A stretch of 64,000 bases of DNA from Micromonospora sp. NBC_01699 (lineage in GTDB: Bacteria; Actinomycetota; Actinomycetes; Mycobacteriales; Micromonosporaceae). The translations under genes were made by a program, and so were the position numbers. The stretch covers positions 6,818,001 to 6,882,000 of the forward strand of contig NZ_CP109199.1 of the NCBI RefSeq assembly GCF_036250065.1, read 5' to 3'. Positions 34,235 to 42,521 of this stretch are shown here, in pieces. The notes under the pieces are model-generated. The model was not told the origin of the DNA. It made no database searches and worked only from the letters and a program-made list of their open reading frames with translations. The first letter of the stretch is position 1. Every line of letters begins with the position of its first letter.

Positions 34235-35094
34235 CCAGCGTGGTGATCGCCGCACACAACGAGGCGGCTGTGCTTCCCCGGTGCCTGCACCGGCTGCTCG
34301 ACGGCGCCGACCCGGGCGAGTTCGAGGTGCTCGTGGTGGCCAACGGCTGCACCGACGCGACCGCCGAGGTGGCCCGCGCGGTGCCCGGCGTACGGGTGCT
34401 GGAACTGGTCGAGGCGTCCAAGTCGGCGGCGCTGAACGCGGGCGACACGACCGCCACCCGGTTCCCCCGGATCTACCTCGACGCGGACATCGAACTCTCC
34501 GCGGCCGGTGCCCGGACCCTGGCCGCGGCGGTCAGCACCCCCGGCGGTACGGCGTCCGGGGACCCGCTGCTCGCCGCCGCGCCGAGCCGGCGGCTGGACG
34601 TCACCGGCCGGCCGCTGGCGGTACGCGGCTACTACGCGGTCAACTCGCGGCTGCCCGCCTTCCGGGACGCGCTCTTCGGCCGCGGCGCCATCGTGCTCTC
34701 CGCCGCCGGACGGGCCCGCTTCGACCGGTTCCCCGGCCTGATCGCCGACGACCTGTTCCTGGACTCGCTGTTCGAGGTGGGCGAGAAACGGGAGATCCCG
34801 GCGGTCACCACGGTGGTGGCGACGCCCCGGCGGACCCGGGACCTGCTCCGCCGGCTCGGCCGGGTCCGGGCCGGCAACGCCGCCATGCGGGCCACCGACA
34901 CCCGCGTACGCCGGGCCCGACGCGCCTCCTGGCTGGTCGACGTGGTGCTGCCCCGGCCGTGGCTGCTGCCGGCCGGGGTCTGCTACGCGGTGCTCACCGT
35001 GCTGGCCGGGGTCGCCGCCCGGCGGACCGCCACCCAGCAGGGCTGGGGTCGGGACGAGTCAAGCCGTACCCCGGCGGAAGGAGCCTCCCGATGA
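34231..35094 (+). CDS. Family 2 glycosyltransferase with C-terminal hydrophobic segment
   Basis: Enzyme of 287 residues. SVVIAAHNEAAVLPRCL and VVANGCTDAT are typical GT2 N-terminal motifs; IYLDADIELS near residue 87 is the DxD. IADDLFLDSLFEVGEKREI is the acceptor-site region. A hydrophobic stretch (PWLLPAGVCYAVLTVLAG) near residue 250 may anchor the C terminus. GTG 34231 overlaps the previous stop by four bases, and its TGA overlaps the ATG of the next gene. The tight overlap of three consecutive transferases implies stoichiometric synthesis. Confidence 0.84.
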   Translation: MTSVVIAAHNEAAVLPRCLHRLLDGADPGEFEVLVVANGCTDATAEVARAVPGVRVLELVEASKSAALNAGDTTATRFPRIYLDADIELSAAGARTLAAAVSTPGGTASGDPLLAAAPSRRLDVTGRPLAVRGYYAVNSRLPAFRDALFGRGAIVLSAAGRARFDRFPGLIADDLFLDSLFEVGEKREIPAVTTVVATPRRTRDLLRRLGRVRAGNAAMRATDTRVRRARRASWLVDVVLPRPWLLPAGVCYAVLTVLAGVAARRTATQQGWGRDESSRTPAEGASR

Positions 35095-36056
35095 GCCCGG
35101 CGGTCAGCGTCGTCATCGTCTCCTACCAGACCCGTGACCTGATCCGGCGCGCCCTGGCCACCCTGCGTACGGCGAGCCGGTCCGGCTCGTACGAGGTGAT
35201 CGTGGTCGACAACGCGTCCACCGACGGTTCGGCGGACGCGGTGGAGGCGGAGTTCCCCGAGGCACGGGTGGTCCGGCTGGCCCGCAACGTCGGCTTCGGC
35301 CGGGCGGTGAACGTCGGCGCGGCCCGCGCCCGGGGTACCTGGGTACTGCTGATGAACCCGGACACCGAACCGGTCGGCGACGTCATCGGCGAGTTCGTCA
35401 GGTACGCCCACGCGCACCCGGAGCACCGGGTCTACACCGGCCGTACGCTGCACGCCGATCACACCGACGACGGGCGGTCGACGTTCGCCCTGCCGTCGCT
35501 GTGGGGGTACGTCTGCTTCGCCACCGGGCTCTCCACCGTCTTCCGCCGGTCCCGGCTGTTCAACCCGGAGGAGCTGCCCGGACTGGACCGCTCGGTGCCG
35601 GCGCCGGTACCGGCGGCGTCCGGTTGCCTGCTGCTGTTGCAGCGGTCGCTGTTTGCGGAGTTGGGCGGGTTCCTGCCGGACTACTTCATGTACAGCGAGG
35701 ACATCGACCTGTGCCACCGGGCCACCCTGCTCGGGGCGTCGCCGGTGCTGGTGCCCGAGGCACGGGTGGTGCACGTCGGCGGGGCGTCCTCGACCGGTGT
35801 CGGCAAGCGGATCATGGTGCTCCGCGGCAAGACCACGTACCTGCGGTTGCGCTGGCCCCGGCGGCGCGCGGCGGCCGGACGGGCGCTGTTGGCCACCGGC
35901 GTGGCGGCACGCGCCGCCGGTGCCCGGCTGACCGGCCGGGCCGGCTACTGGCGCGAGGTCTGGGCGCAGCGGCGTACCTGGCTGGCCGGTTGGCCGCCGG
36001 GGGCGGAACTGCCGACGGTGGAGGTCGTCGAGCCGGATTCGGCTCAGGGAGTCTGA
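35091..36056 (+). CDS. Family 2 glycosyltransferase (rhamnosyltransferase-like)
   Basis: Enzyme of 321 residues. VSVVIVSYQTRDLIRRAL, VVDNASTDGSADAV and LLMNPDTEP (DxD-type metal site near residue 89) are standard for WcaA/RfbN-type transferases, many of which transfer rhamnose. YFMYSEDIDLCHRATLLG near residue 197 contains the ED motif of the catalytic base. GGAAGGAG lies eight bases before ATG 35091. It ends the operon, and its last 13 bases overlap the 3' end of the convergent hydrolase gene. Rhamnose specificity is only suggestive. Confidence 0.86.
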   Translation: MSPAVSVVIVSYQTRDLIRRALATLRTASRSGSYEVIVVDNASTDGSADAVEAEFPEARVVRLARNVGFGRAVNVGAARARGTWVLLMNPDTEPVGDVIGEFVRYAHAHPEHRVYTGRTLHADHTDDGRSTFALPSLWGYVCFATGLSTVFRRSRLFNPEELPGLDRSVPAPVPAASGCLLLLQRSLFAELGGFLPDYFMYSEDIDLCHRATLLGASPVLVPEARVVHVGGASSTGVGKRIMVLRGKTTYLRLRWPRRRAAAGRALLATGVAARAAGARLTGRAGYWREVWAQRRTWLAGWPPGAELPTVEVVEPDSAQGV

Positions 36057-36838
36057 TCGGTCGGCCGGTTGGCGAACGCCGCCACCGTACGGTCGGCGTA
36101 GGCGCTGGCGTCGCCGACGGTCATCGGTCCGTCCCAGTTGGACGGCAGCGGCACCGGTACGGCGGGGTTGACCCGCCGGACCACCTCGTCGAGCACGGTC
36201 TCGGCGTTGCCGACCCAGAGGTGCTTCGCACCGGGTACGCCGACCACCTCGGCCTGCGGGATCGCCGCGAACCGGCGGCGGGCCTCGTCCGGGCGCAGGT
36301 AGTCGTCGAACTCGGGAACCAGCGCGGTCACCGGCTTGCCGGATTCGGCCCAGACGGCCAGGTCGGCGTCCACGGAGAAGCGCAGCGGCGGGGAGAGCAG
36401 GATCGCCCCGGTCACGCCCGGGTCGCAGCCGTACTTGAGGGTCAGGTCGGTGCCGAAGGACCAGCCGAGCAGCCAGATGTCGGGCAGTTCGGCGAACTCG
36501 GCGTACTCGATCGCCGCCGCGACGTCGAACCGTTCGGCGACGGCGTTGTCGAACTCGCCCTCGCTGGTGCCCTGCACGCTGGTCGTGCCGCGGGTGTTGA
36601 ACCGGAGCACGGCCAGATCGGCCAGGGCGGGCAGTCGCCAGGCGGCCTTGCGCAGCACGTGGCTGTCCATCATCCCGCCCTGGGTGGGCAGCGGGTGCAG
36701 GCAGACCAGGGTGGCGACCGGTGGCCGGTCGGCCGGCAGGGCCAGCTCGCCGACCAGGCGCAGCCCGTCGGCGGTGTGCAGTTCGATCTCGTCCCGCCGG
36801 GCGGGCAGGATGGACGACGCGCGGATCGCTGTGCTCAC
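36044..36838 (-). CDS. Alpha/beta hydrolase
   Basis: Hydrolase of 264 residues. VCLHPLPTQGG provides the oxyanion-hole region, LLGWSFGTDLTL near residue 124 is the GxSxG nucleophile elbow (Ser in GWSFG), and GAKHLWVGNAE near residue 206 carries the catalytic His. The LRFNTRGTTSVQG segment is typical of a CocE-like or dienelactone-hydrolase-like subgroup of alpha/beta hydrolases. It overlaps the end of the glycosyltransferase gene by 13 bases on the opposite strand. Substrate unknown. Confidence 0.83.
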   Translation of the reverse strand: MSTAIRASSILPARRDEIELHTADGLRLVGELALPADRPPVATLVCLHPLPTQGGMMDSHVLRKAAWRLPALADLAVLRFNTRGTTSVQGTSEGEFDNAVAERFDVAAAIEYAEFAELPDIWLLGWSFGTDLTLKYGCDPGVTGAILLSPPLRFSVDADLAVWAESGKPVTALVPEFDDYLRPDEARRRFAAIPQAEVVGVPGAKHLWVGNAETVLDEVVRRVNPAVPVPLPSNWDGPMTVGDASAYADRTVAAFANRPTDQTP

Positions 36839-36923
36839 CGGTCAAGTGTGGCCCGACAGGGTCGGTAGCGTCAGCCGGGACGGGTCCAGGGTGACGAAGA
36901 TCCCCGATCCGGCGCGGCGGCGT

Positions 36924-37250
36924 TCAGCCGTACCGGGGGGCGCTGCGGGAGCGTTCGACGGTGGGGGAACGCCGCTCGCGGGCCCGCCAGCAGCCGTTGT
37001 GCCAGTGTCGGCGGTCGGTGAGGTCGCCGCGTCCGTCGGCCGGCCAGGCCACCAGGTGCGGCGTGCCGGGCGGAATCTCCTGTTGGCAGCCGGGGCAACG
37101 GTAGGTTTTGACGGCGGCACCGGCGGTGATGGAACGCACCTGCCAGTCGCCGTCCCGCCAGCTCTGCACTGCCTCGACGCCGCGCCGGGCCCGGTCGCCG
37201 TCCAGCGGGGCGACGTCCTCGGCGCGGGGTCGATTACGACGGGGGCTCAC
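36924..37250 (-). CDS. Small zinc-ribbon-like protein
   Basis: Protein of 108 residues conserved in actinomycetes and often loosely labelled ATP/GTP-binding. TYRCPGCQQEIPPGTPHLV forms a CxxC knuckle, and DRRHWHNGCW gives further His/Cys ligands, so a single zinc site is likely. A basic N terminus (SPRRNRPRAED) and basic C terminus could bind nucleic acid. GTG 37250 gives the family-like SPRRNRPR opening; no clear ribosome site precedes it, so the start may lie further upstream. Function unknown. Confidence 0.65.
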   Translation of the reverse strand: MSPRRNRPRAEDVAPLDGDRARRGVEAVQSWRDGDWQVRSITAGAAVKTYRCPGCQQEIPPGTPHLVAWPADGRGDLTDRRHWHNGCWRARERRSPTVERSRSAPRYG

Positions 37251-37324
37251 GTTCAGCAACAATACGGGGCCACCCGGGGCGGTGCCAGAATGTACCGACA
37301 CGCCCTGTATCCGTGACACAAGCT

Positions 37325-37354
37325 GAATGTCAGATCACAGTCAGTAAGTTCCGG
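37325..37354 (+). promoter_or_regulatory. Upstream element shared by the two FG-GAP-like genes, copy 1
   Basis: These 30 bases match the element at 38612-38641 in about 22 positions, with CAGATCAC and GTTCCGG conserved. It lies 108 bases before the ATG at 37433, in the part of the gap expected to hold the promoter. Confidence 0.4.
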
Positions 37355-37432
37355 TTGTCCTTATAAAGGCTCTAACGTCCATGAATAGAGGTCGGCTCTG
37401 CGGGGGTTGACCCGTGTGGCGAGGAGATCTTC

Positions 37433-38548
37433 ATGTGGGGAAAGCGTGTAGCGGTGGTGGCCGTGGTGGCGACCATGGCTGCTCTGGGTGCGGTGACACC
37501 CGATGCCTGGGCCGGGGGGCCGGGTGAGCCGATGTTCGGCGACCTCAACCGCGACGGGTTGGTCGACCTGGCCACGCTCGACAGCGCCCCGTCCCCCGAC
37601 CGCGCCCCGTTGCTCGACTGCACGGTCTCGGTACGCCTCGGCAAGTCCGGTGGCGGCTACCAGGCGCCGACGGAGTATCCGTACCTCACGTTGAGTGGGC
37701 CGGAGGCCAACTGCCCCGACCTGGGGGTGGCCGTCGACCTCGGCGGGGACAGCGACATCGAACTCGTCCTGGCCTGGTTCGCCGGACGCCCGTACCCGGT
37801 CGAGCACGACCTGCTGGTGTTGAAGAACTTCAAGCCCACGAACGGCTTCGACGCGATTTTCCAGCCCAGCTTCATGGGGCTGGCCGACTTCAACGGCGAC
37901 GGCCGCCAGGACGTCTACCAGTGGACGGACCAGGGCAGCGGGTTCGCCACCTACCTCAACACCCCGGACGGTGGCCTGACCCCGGGCCCGGTCGCCTGGT
38001 GCTCCGGCCGCCCGCAGTACAGCCTGGCCGACTTCAACGGCAACGGGGCGATGGACGTGGTCATCGCCTACGTGGAGGGATGCGCGGACTACTTCTCCGG
38101 GGTGGTCGCGATCCGCGACGACGGGGTGGCCTGGCACCTACAGGGCGACCCGTACGGCGACCACACCTGGACGGTCAAGGTGCAGCAGGCCGACGACGAC
38201 CGCATCCTCGACGTGGTGACCAGGGATTCGTTCACCGGCGAACTCACGTACTTCATCGGCAACGGCGACGGCAGCTTCATCAAGACGCCGAAGGCCGTGG
38301 CGGACAGGGCCGACGTCAGCCGCGTCAAGAAGACCAGCATCCCGGTGCTCACCAACGACGCCGCCACCAAGCAGGCGAAGATCACGATCGTCACCGCTCC
38401 GAGGTACGGCAAGGTGACGGTCACCAGCAACCGGACCGTGGTCTTCACCCCGAGCAGCAAGCCCGGCAAGACCGATCGGTTCGTCTACCGGCTGACCGAC
38501 CACGGCCGCAGTTCCGACACCACGGTCTCGGTCCGGATCACGAGCTGA
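37433..38548 (+). CDS. Secreted FG-GAP/VCBS-like repeat protein (paralogue 1)
   Basis: Exported protein of 371 residues. A signal peptide (VAVVAVVATMAALGAVTPDAWA) is followed by an integrin-type beta-propeller fragment with calcium-loop motifs DLNRDGLVD, DFNGDGRQD and DFNGNGAMD at intervals. After residue 280 an Ig-like or cadherin-like domain (KKTSIPVLTNDA, RYGKVTVTSNRTVVFTP) completes the chain, as in bacterial VCBS adhesins. Cys pairs suggest disulfides outside the cell. GGCGAGGAGATCTTC precedes ATG 37433. The next gene encodes a close paralogue with the same order of domains. Likely a surface or secreted calcium-binding adhesin or receptor; ligand unknown. Confidence 0.78.
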   Translation: MWGKRVAVVAVVATMAALGAVTPDAWAGGPGEPMFGDLNRDGLVDLATLDSAPSPDRAPLLDCTVSVRLGKSGGGYQAPTEYPYLTLSGPEANCPDLGVAVDLGGDSDIELVLAWFAGRPYPVEHDLLVLKNFKPTNGFDAIFQPSFMGLADFNGDGRQDVYQWTDQGSGFATYLNTPDGGLTPGPVAWCSGRPQYSLADFNGNGAMDVVIAYVEGCADYFSGVVAIRDDGVAWHLQGDPYGDHTWTVKVQQADDDRILDVVTRDSFTGELTYFIGNGDGSFIKTPKAVADRADVSRVKKTSIPVLTNDAATKQAKITIVTAPRYGKVTVTSNRTVVFTPSSKPGKTDRFVYRLTDHGRSSDTTVSVRITS

Positions 38549-38611
38549 GCAGACCGCGTACGCGCCCACCGGTCCGGCCGGCTGATGCCCGGCTGACCGG
38601 CTGGTCAGGCC

Positions 38612-38641
38612 GAAAGACAGATCACCGTCATCGCGTTCCGG
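38612..38641 (+). promoter_or_regulatory. Upstream element shared by the two FG-GAP-like genes, copy 2
   Basis: Counterpart of 37325-37354, sharing CAGATCAC-GTCA and GTTCCGG. It lies 135 bases before ATG 38747. Conservation in non-coding DNA may mean common regulation or simply recent duplication. Confidence 0.4.
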
Positions 38642-38746
38642 ATCGGCGTTCGACCCGGCACAGTCTGTGAGCAGTCGGTCCACGGGCCGGCATCGTCGGG
38701 CAACCACGCCGGCATCGGGCCGGCACGAAACGCGGAGGCAAACGTC

Positions 38747-39841
38747 ATGTGGAGGAAGCGGATCACCGTACTGGCAGTCGCGGTGGCGATGGCCATTACG
38801 GGTGCGGCACCGGCCGCCCTGGCCGGGTATCAGGGTGAACCCCTCTACGGCGACCTGAACGACGACGGCATCGTCGACCGGGCGGTCCTGACCGGCGGCG
38901 GACCGACCGACTGCGGAGTACAGGTCGCGCTCGGCAACGGTTCGGGCGGGTACGGCGCAGCCACCACCTACCTCTACGACACCCCCTCCACCGAGTACGA
39001 CCACTGCCCCGACATGGGAGTGGTCGTCGACCTCGGCGGGGACGGCACGGCGGAACTGGTACTGGCCTGGTTCGACGGCCGGCCGCCGGGCGCGGAGAGC
39101 GACCTGCTGGTGCTGCGCGACTACCAGCCGGTCGCCGGCTTCGACGCGATCTACCAGCCCAGCTACATCGGACTGGCCGACTTCAACGGCGACGGCCGCC
39201 AGGACGTCTACCAGTGGACCGACCAGGGTGACGGCTTCCTGACCTACCTGAACACCGCCTCCGGCCAACTGGTGCCCGGCCCGGTCAGGTGGACGTGCGG
39301 CTGGGACCCCGCGTACGTGCTGGCCGACTTCAACCGCAACGGCGCCACCGACGTGGCGATCAGCTACGCCGGGGACTGCGAGTACGAGACCGGGGTGGTC
39401 GTGGTGCTCGACAACGGCGCGGTGGTCCACCTGGAGGCGGACACCTGGGGCGACAGCTACTGGGGGATCAGCGTGCTGGACGCCAACGGCGACGGGATCC
39501 AGGACGTCAAAACCACCAACACCACCACCGGCGAGGTCACCCACTTTCTCGGCAACGGTTCGGGCGGCTTCGGCGCGGCCCCGCTCGCCGACGACGACGC
39601 GGCCTCGACCAAGGGCACCAAGAAGGTGGACATCGCGGTGCTGGCGAACGACCTCGCCACCAGCAACACGAAGATCACCATCGTGACCCAGCCGAAGTAC
39701 GGCAAGCTCCAGATCACCAGCCGTCGCACGGTCCTCTACACCCCGAACGGCCAGCACACCCAGACCGACAAGTTCGTCTACCGGCTCACCGTCGACGGCA
39801 AGGACGACGTCGCCGGGGTGACGATCCGGGTCAAGAGCTGA
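38747..39841 (+). CDS. Secreted FG-GAP/VCBS-like repeat protein (paralogue 2)
   Basis: Exported protein of 364 residues with signal peptide (ITVLAVAVAMAITGAAPAAL). Calcium-type loops are DLNDDGIVD, DFNGDGRQD, DFNRNGATD and DANGDGIQD, so it keeps one more recognisable loop than its neighbour. The C-terminal Ig-like domain has KKVDIAVLANDLATSN and KYGKLQITSRRTVLYTP. The segment GLADFNGDGRQDVYQWTDQG is identical in the two paralogues apart from one flanking residue, which shows strong constraint. Its last 11 bases overlap the 3' end of the convergent dehydrogenase gene. Confidence 0.78.
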   Translation: MWRKRITVLAVAVAMAITGAAPAALAGYQGEPLYGDLNDDGIVDRAVLTGGGPTDCGVQVALGNGSGGYGAATTYLYDTPSTEYDHCPDMGVVVDLGGDGTAELVLAWFDGRPPGAESDLLVLRDYQPVAGFDAIYQPSYIGLADFNGDGRQDVYQWTDQGDGFLTYLNTASGQLVPGPVRWTCGWDPAYVLADFNRNGATDVAISYAGDCEYETGVVVVLDNGAVVHLEADTWGDSYWGISVLDANGDGIQDVKTTNTTTGEVTHFLGNGSGGFGAAPLADDDAASTKGTKKVDIAVLANDLATSNTKITIVTQPKYGKLQITSRRTVLYTPNGQHTQTDKFVYRLTVDGKDDVAGVTIRVKS

Positions 39842-41504
39842 CGGTCCCCTCCCGGAAGCCCCGGCCGCTCCCCCGGCCGAGATAACCGGCGGTGACCATC
39901 TGCTCCAGCAGCGGCGCGGGGGCCAGTCCGGGCTCCCGCGCCGCCCGGTAGATGCCCCGCTGGAGGTCCAGCGCCACGTCGAGTCCCACCCGGTCGAGCA
40001 GTTCGAACGGGCCGACCGGGTACGCGCAGCCGAGCCGCATCGCGTGGTCGATGTCCTCGGCGGTCGCGTACGACGCCTCAAGCATCCCGATCGCGTCGTT
40101 CAGGTACGGCAACAGCAGCGCGTCGACGACGAACCCGGCCCGGTCGGCGCAGACCACACCGGTGCGGCCGAGCGCCAGCGCGACCGCCCGACCGACGGCG
40201 GTGGCCCGCGCCGAGGTACGAACGGTCCGGACGATCTCCACCAGTTGCCGGTCCGCCGCCGGGTACGGGAAGTGCAGCCCGATCACGTCGGCCGGGCGCC
40301 CGGTCGCCATCGCGAGGTCGATCACCGGCCCGGTGCCGGCGGTGGCGAGCACCGTCGCGGGCCGGCAGACAGCGTCGAGCCGGGTGAACAGCGCCCGTCG
40401 GTCGGCCGCTTCGCCGTCGAGCGCCTCGACCACCAGGTCGACCTCGGCCAGCCGGTCCAGTTCCGGCCCCTCGCCCCCGGACACCGCCACCACCCGGTAG
40501 CCGGCGGCGGCGAAGACCCCGGCCAGCGCGGTGGCGAGCGGACCCGAGCCGACCAGGCCGACGACACCCGGTGCCGCGTCGCCGGCCGCCGACTCGACCG
40601 CCGGCGGCGTCAGATCGTCCGGTACGACAACAGCCGAGCCCGGCCGCTCGTAGGTGTAGAACCCCCGGCCGGACTTGCGCCCGAGCAGCCCGGCGGTGAC
40701 CATCTGCCGGATCAGCGGTACGGCCGCGTGCCGCCGGTTCCGTCCGCCGCGCCGGTACATGGTGTCCAGGATCTCGTACGCGGTGTCGAGGCCGATCAGG
40801 TCCAGCAGGGCCAGTGGCCCCATCGGCAGCCCGCAGCCGAGCCGCATCGCCGCGTCGAGGTCCTCGCGGGTGGCGTACCGGGCCTCGAACATCGCCACGG
40901 CCTGGTTGAGGTAGCCGAACAGCAGCGAGTTGGCGATGAAGCCGGCCCGGTCGTCGACGGTGACGCCGACCTTGCCCAGCCGGGCGCAGAGTGCCTCGAC
41001 GTCGGCGACCGCCTCGGGCGCGGTGACCACGGTCCGGATCACCTCGACCAGCTTCATCACCGGCGCCGGGTTGAAGAAGTGCATGCCGACGACCTGCTCC
41101 GGCCGGCCGGTGGCGACCGCGATCTCGGTGACGCTCAGCGAGGAGGTGTTGGTGGCGAGGATGGTGTCCGGCCGGCAGATCCGGTCGAGGTCGGCGAAGA
41201 GCCGCCGCTTGAGGTCGAGCCGCTCGGGCACCGCCTCGATGACCAGGTCGACGTCGTCCAGCGCGGCCAGTCCGACGGCGAAGGTGACCCGGCGCAGCAG
41301 GGCGTCACGCTGCTCGGGGGCGAGTTTGCCCCGGGCGACCGCACGGTCGGTGGAGCCGGTCAGGGTGACCCGGCCGCGCTCCAGCGCCGCCTCGGAGATC
41401 TCCACCGCGAGTACGTCGACGCCGTTGCGGGCGAACACCTCGACGATTCCGGCGCCCATGGTGCCCAGGCCGACGACGCCGACGCTGCCGATCTCGCGTG
41501 CCAC
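39831..41504 (-). CDS. Double-domain 3-hydroxyacyl-CoA dehydrogenase
   Basis: Protein of 557 residues made of two tandem FadB-type dehydrogenase units. Unit 1 (1-290) is complete: GLGTMGAG NAD motif, NTSSLSVTEIA, GMHFFNPAPVMKLVEVI with catalytic His and Glu, and GFIANSLL with the catalytic Asn. Unit 2 (310-557) keeps VGLVGSGPLATALAG and GLHFPYPAADRQLVEIV but has TAGTGPVIDLA in place of the Ser segment and GFVVDALL with Asp for Asn, so it looks catalytically impaired. GTG 41504 was chosen for the GGAGG five bases upstream. Role: NAD-dependent oxidation of 3-hydroxyacyl-CoA in beta-oxidation or related routes. Confidence 0.87.
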   Translation of the reverse strand: MAREIGSVGVVGLGTMGAGIVEVFARNGVDVLAVEISEAALERGRVTLTGSTDRAVARGKLAPEQRDALLRRVTFAVGLAALDDVDLVIEAVPERLDLKRRLFADLDRICRPDTILATNTSSLSVTEIAVATGRPEQVVGMHFFNPAPVMKLVEVIRTVVTAPEAVADVEALCARLGKVGVTVDDRAGFIANSLLFGYLNQAVAMFEARYATREDLDAAMRLGCGLPMGPLALLDLIGLDTAYEILDTMYRRGGRNRRHAAVPLIRQMVTAGLLGRKSGRGFYTYERPGSAVVVPDDLTPPAVESAAGDAAPGVVGLVGSGPLATALAGVFAAAGYRVVAVSGGEGPELDRLAEVDLVVEALDGEAADRRALFTRLDAVCRPATVLATAGTGPVIDLAMATGRPADVIGLHFPYPAADRQLVEIVRTVRTSARATAVGRAVALALGRTGVVCADRAGFVVDALLLPYLNDAIGMLEASYATAEDIDHAMRLGCAYPVGPFELLDRVGLDVALDLQRGIYRAAREPGLAPAPLLEQMVTAGYLGRGSGRGFREGTVSS

Positions 41505-41612
41505 AGCCGCCTCCACCGCTTCCGGGCCGCCCGTCGGGTGAACGGCCGCTAAGTTCTGCGCGCGAGTCTGCCACGGCCACCCGGTCCGGGAACCCACCGG
41601 GCGAGGTACGGG

Positions 41613-42521
41613 TCAGCCGCCGGTACGGACGGCCGCCTCGATCGCGGCGGCGCCGCTGTCACCGAGGGCGATGGTGTAGTGGTTGACACCGGGCACCGTC
41701 TCCTCCACCACTGCGGGCAGCCAGTGCGCGGCGTAGCCGGCCGGGTAGAGCGGCTTGTCCGGCTCGTCGAGCATGCCTCGGGGGGCCCGCAGGAAGACCG
41801 CCGGCACCGGCAGCGGTTCCGGCGCGACGCCGGGGTAGGCGAACTGGTCGCGGGCGTCACGGACGGCCGCCTCCAGCCGGCAGGCGGGGTGCAGCCGGGG
41901 CGCGGTGCCGACCAGGTCGTAGTCGACGTAGCGCTCGACCGCCGGGGTCCAGTCGGCGAAGGACGGGTGCTGCCGCCACATCGCCCGGTACGACTCCCGG
42001 TCCGGGAAGGTCTTCGTCAGCCGGTCGAACGCGGGTCCGACGGTGGCCGAGATCAGCGCCGAGATGGTCTGCTCGTCCGCGCCGGCGTCGAGTCCGGGCG
42101 GGGCCGGCAGCAGGGCGCCGCCGTCGACCAGCACCAGCCGCCGGACCAGTTCCGGGTGGGTCCGGGCCAGTTCGACGGCGACGAAGCCGCCCATCGAGTG
42201 GCCGAGCAGCACCACCGGGCCGCCGCCGTACGCCTCGATCACCCGGACCAGGTCGGCCGCGTGCCGGGTCATGCCGTACGGGCCGGGCAGGTCCCGGCTG
42301 CCGCCGCGCCCGCGCAGGTCGACGGCGACCAGCCGGTGGTCGACACCGAGTCGTTCACCGACCACCGCCCAGGCCAGGTGGGACGAGGTGATCCCGTGCA
42401 CGGCGAGCAGCAGCGGGCCGTCGCCACCGGTCCCCCACTCCCCGACGGTCAGCTCGCCGCCGTCGACCGGCAAGCTCCGTCGCGCATAGGGCACCCGGCC
42501 CGGCTCGTCCGCGACACTCAC
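41613..42521 (-). CDS. Alpha/beta hydrolase (second of a pair)
   Basis: Hydrolase of 302 residues. LLLAVHGITSSHLAW gives the HG oxyanion motif, VVLLGHSMGGFVAVEL near residue 104 the GxSxG nucleophile, and PGVNHYTIALGD near residue 280 the catalytic His. DLRGRGGSRDL is a typical hydrolase loop. The GTG at 42521 overlaps the stop of the upstream hydrolase by four bases (GTGA), so the pair is translationally coupled. Substrate unknown; an esterase, lactonase or C-C hydrolase are all possible. Confidence 0.84.
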   Translation of the reverse strand: MSVADEPGRVPYARRSLPVDGGELTVGEWGTGGDGPLLLAVHGITSSHLAWAVVGERLGVDHRLVAVDLRGRGGSRDLPGPYGMTRHAADLVRVIEAYGGGPVVLLGHSMGGFVAVELARTHPELVRRLVLVDGGALLPAPPGLDAGADEQTISALISATVGPAFDRLTKTFPDRESYRAMWRQHPSFADWTPAVERYVDYDLVGTAPRLHPACRLEAAVRDARDQFAYPGVAPEPLPVPAVFLRAPRGMLDEPDKPLYPAGYAAHWLPAVVEETVPGVNHYTIALGDSGAAAIEAAVRTGG

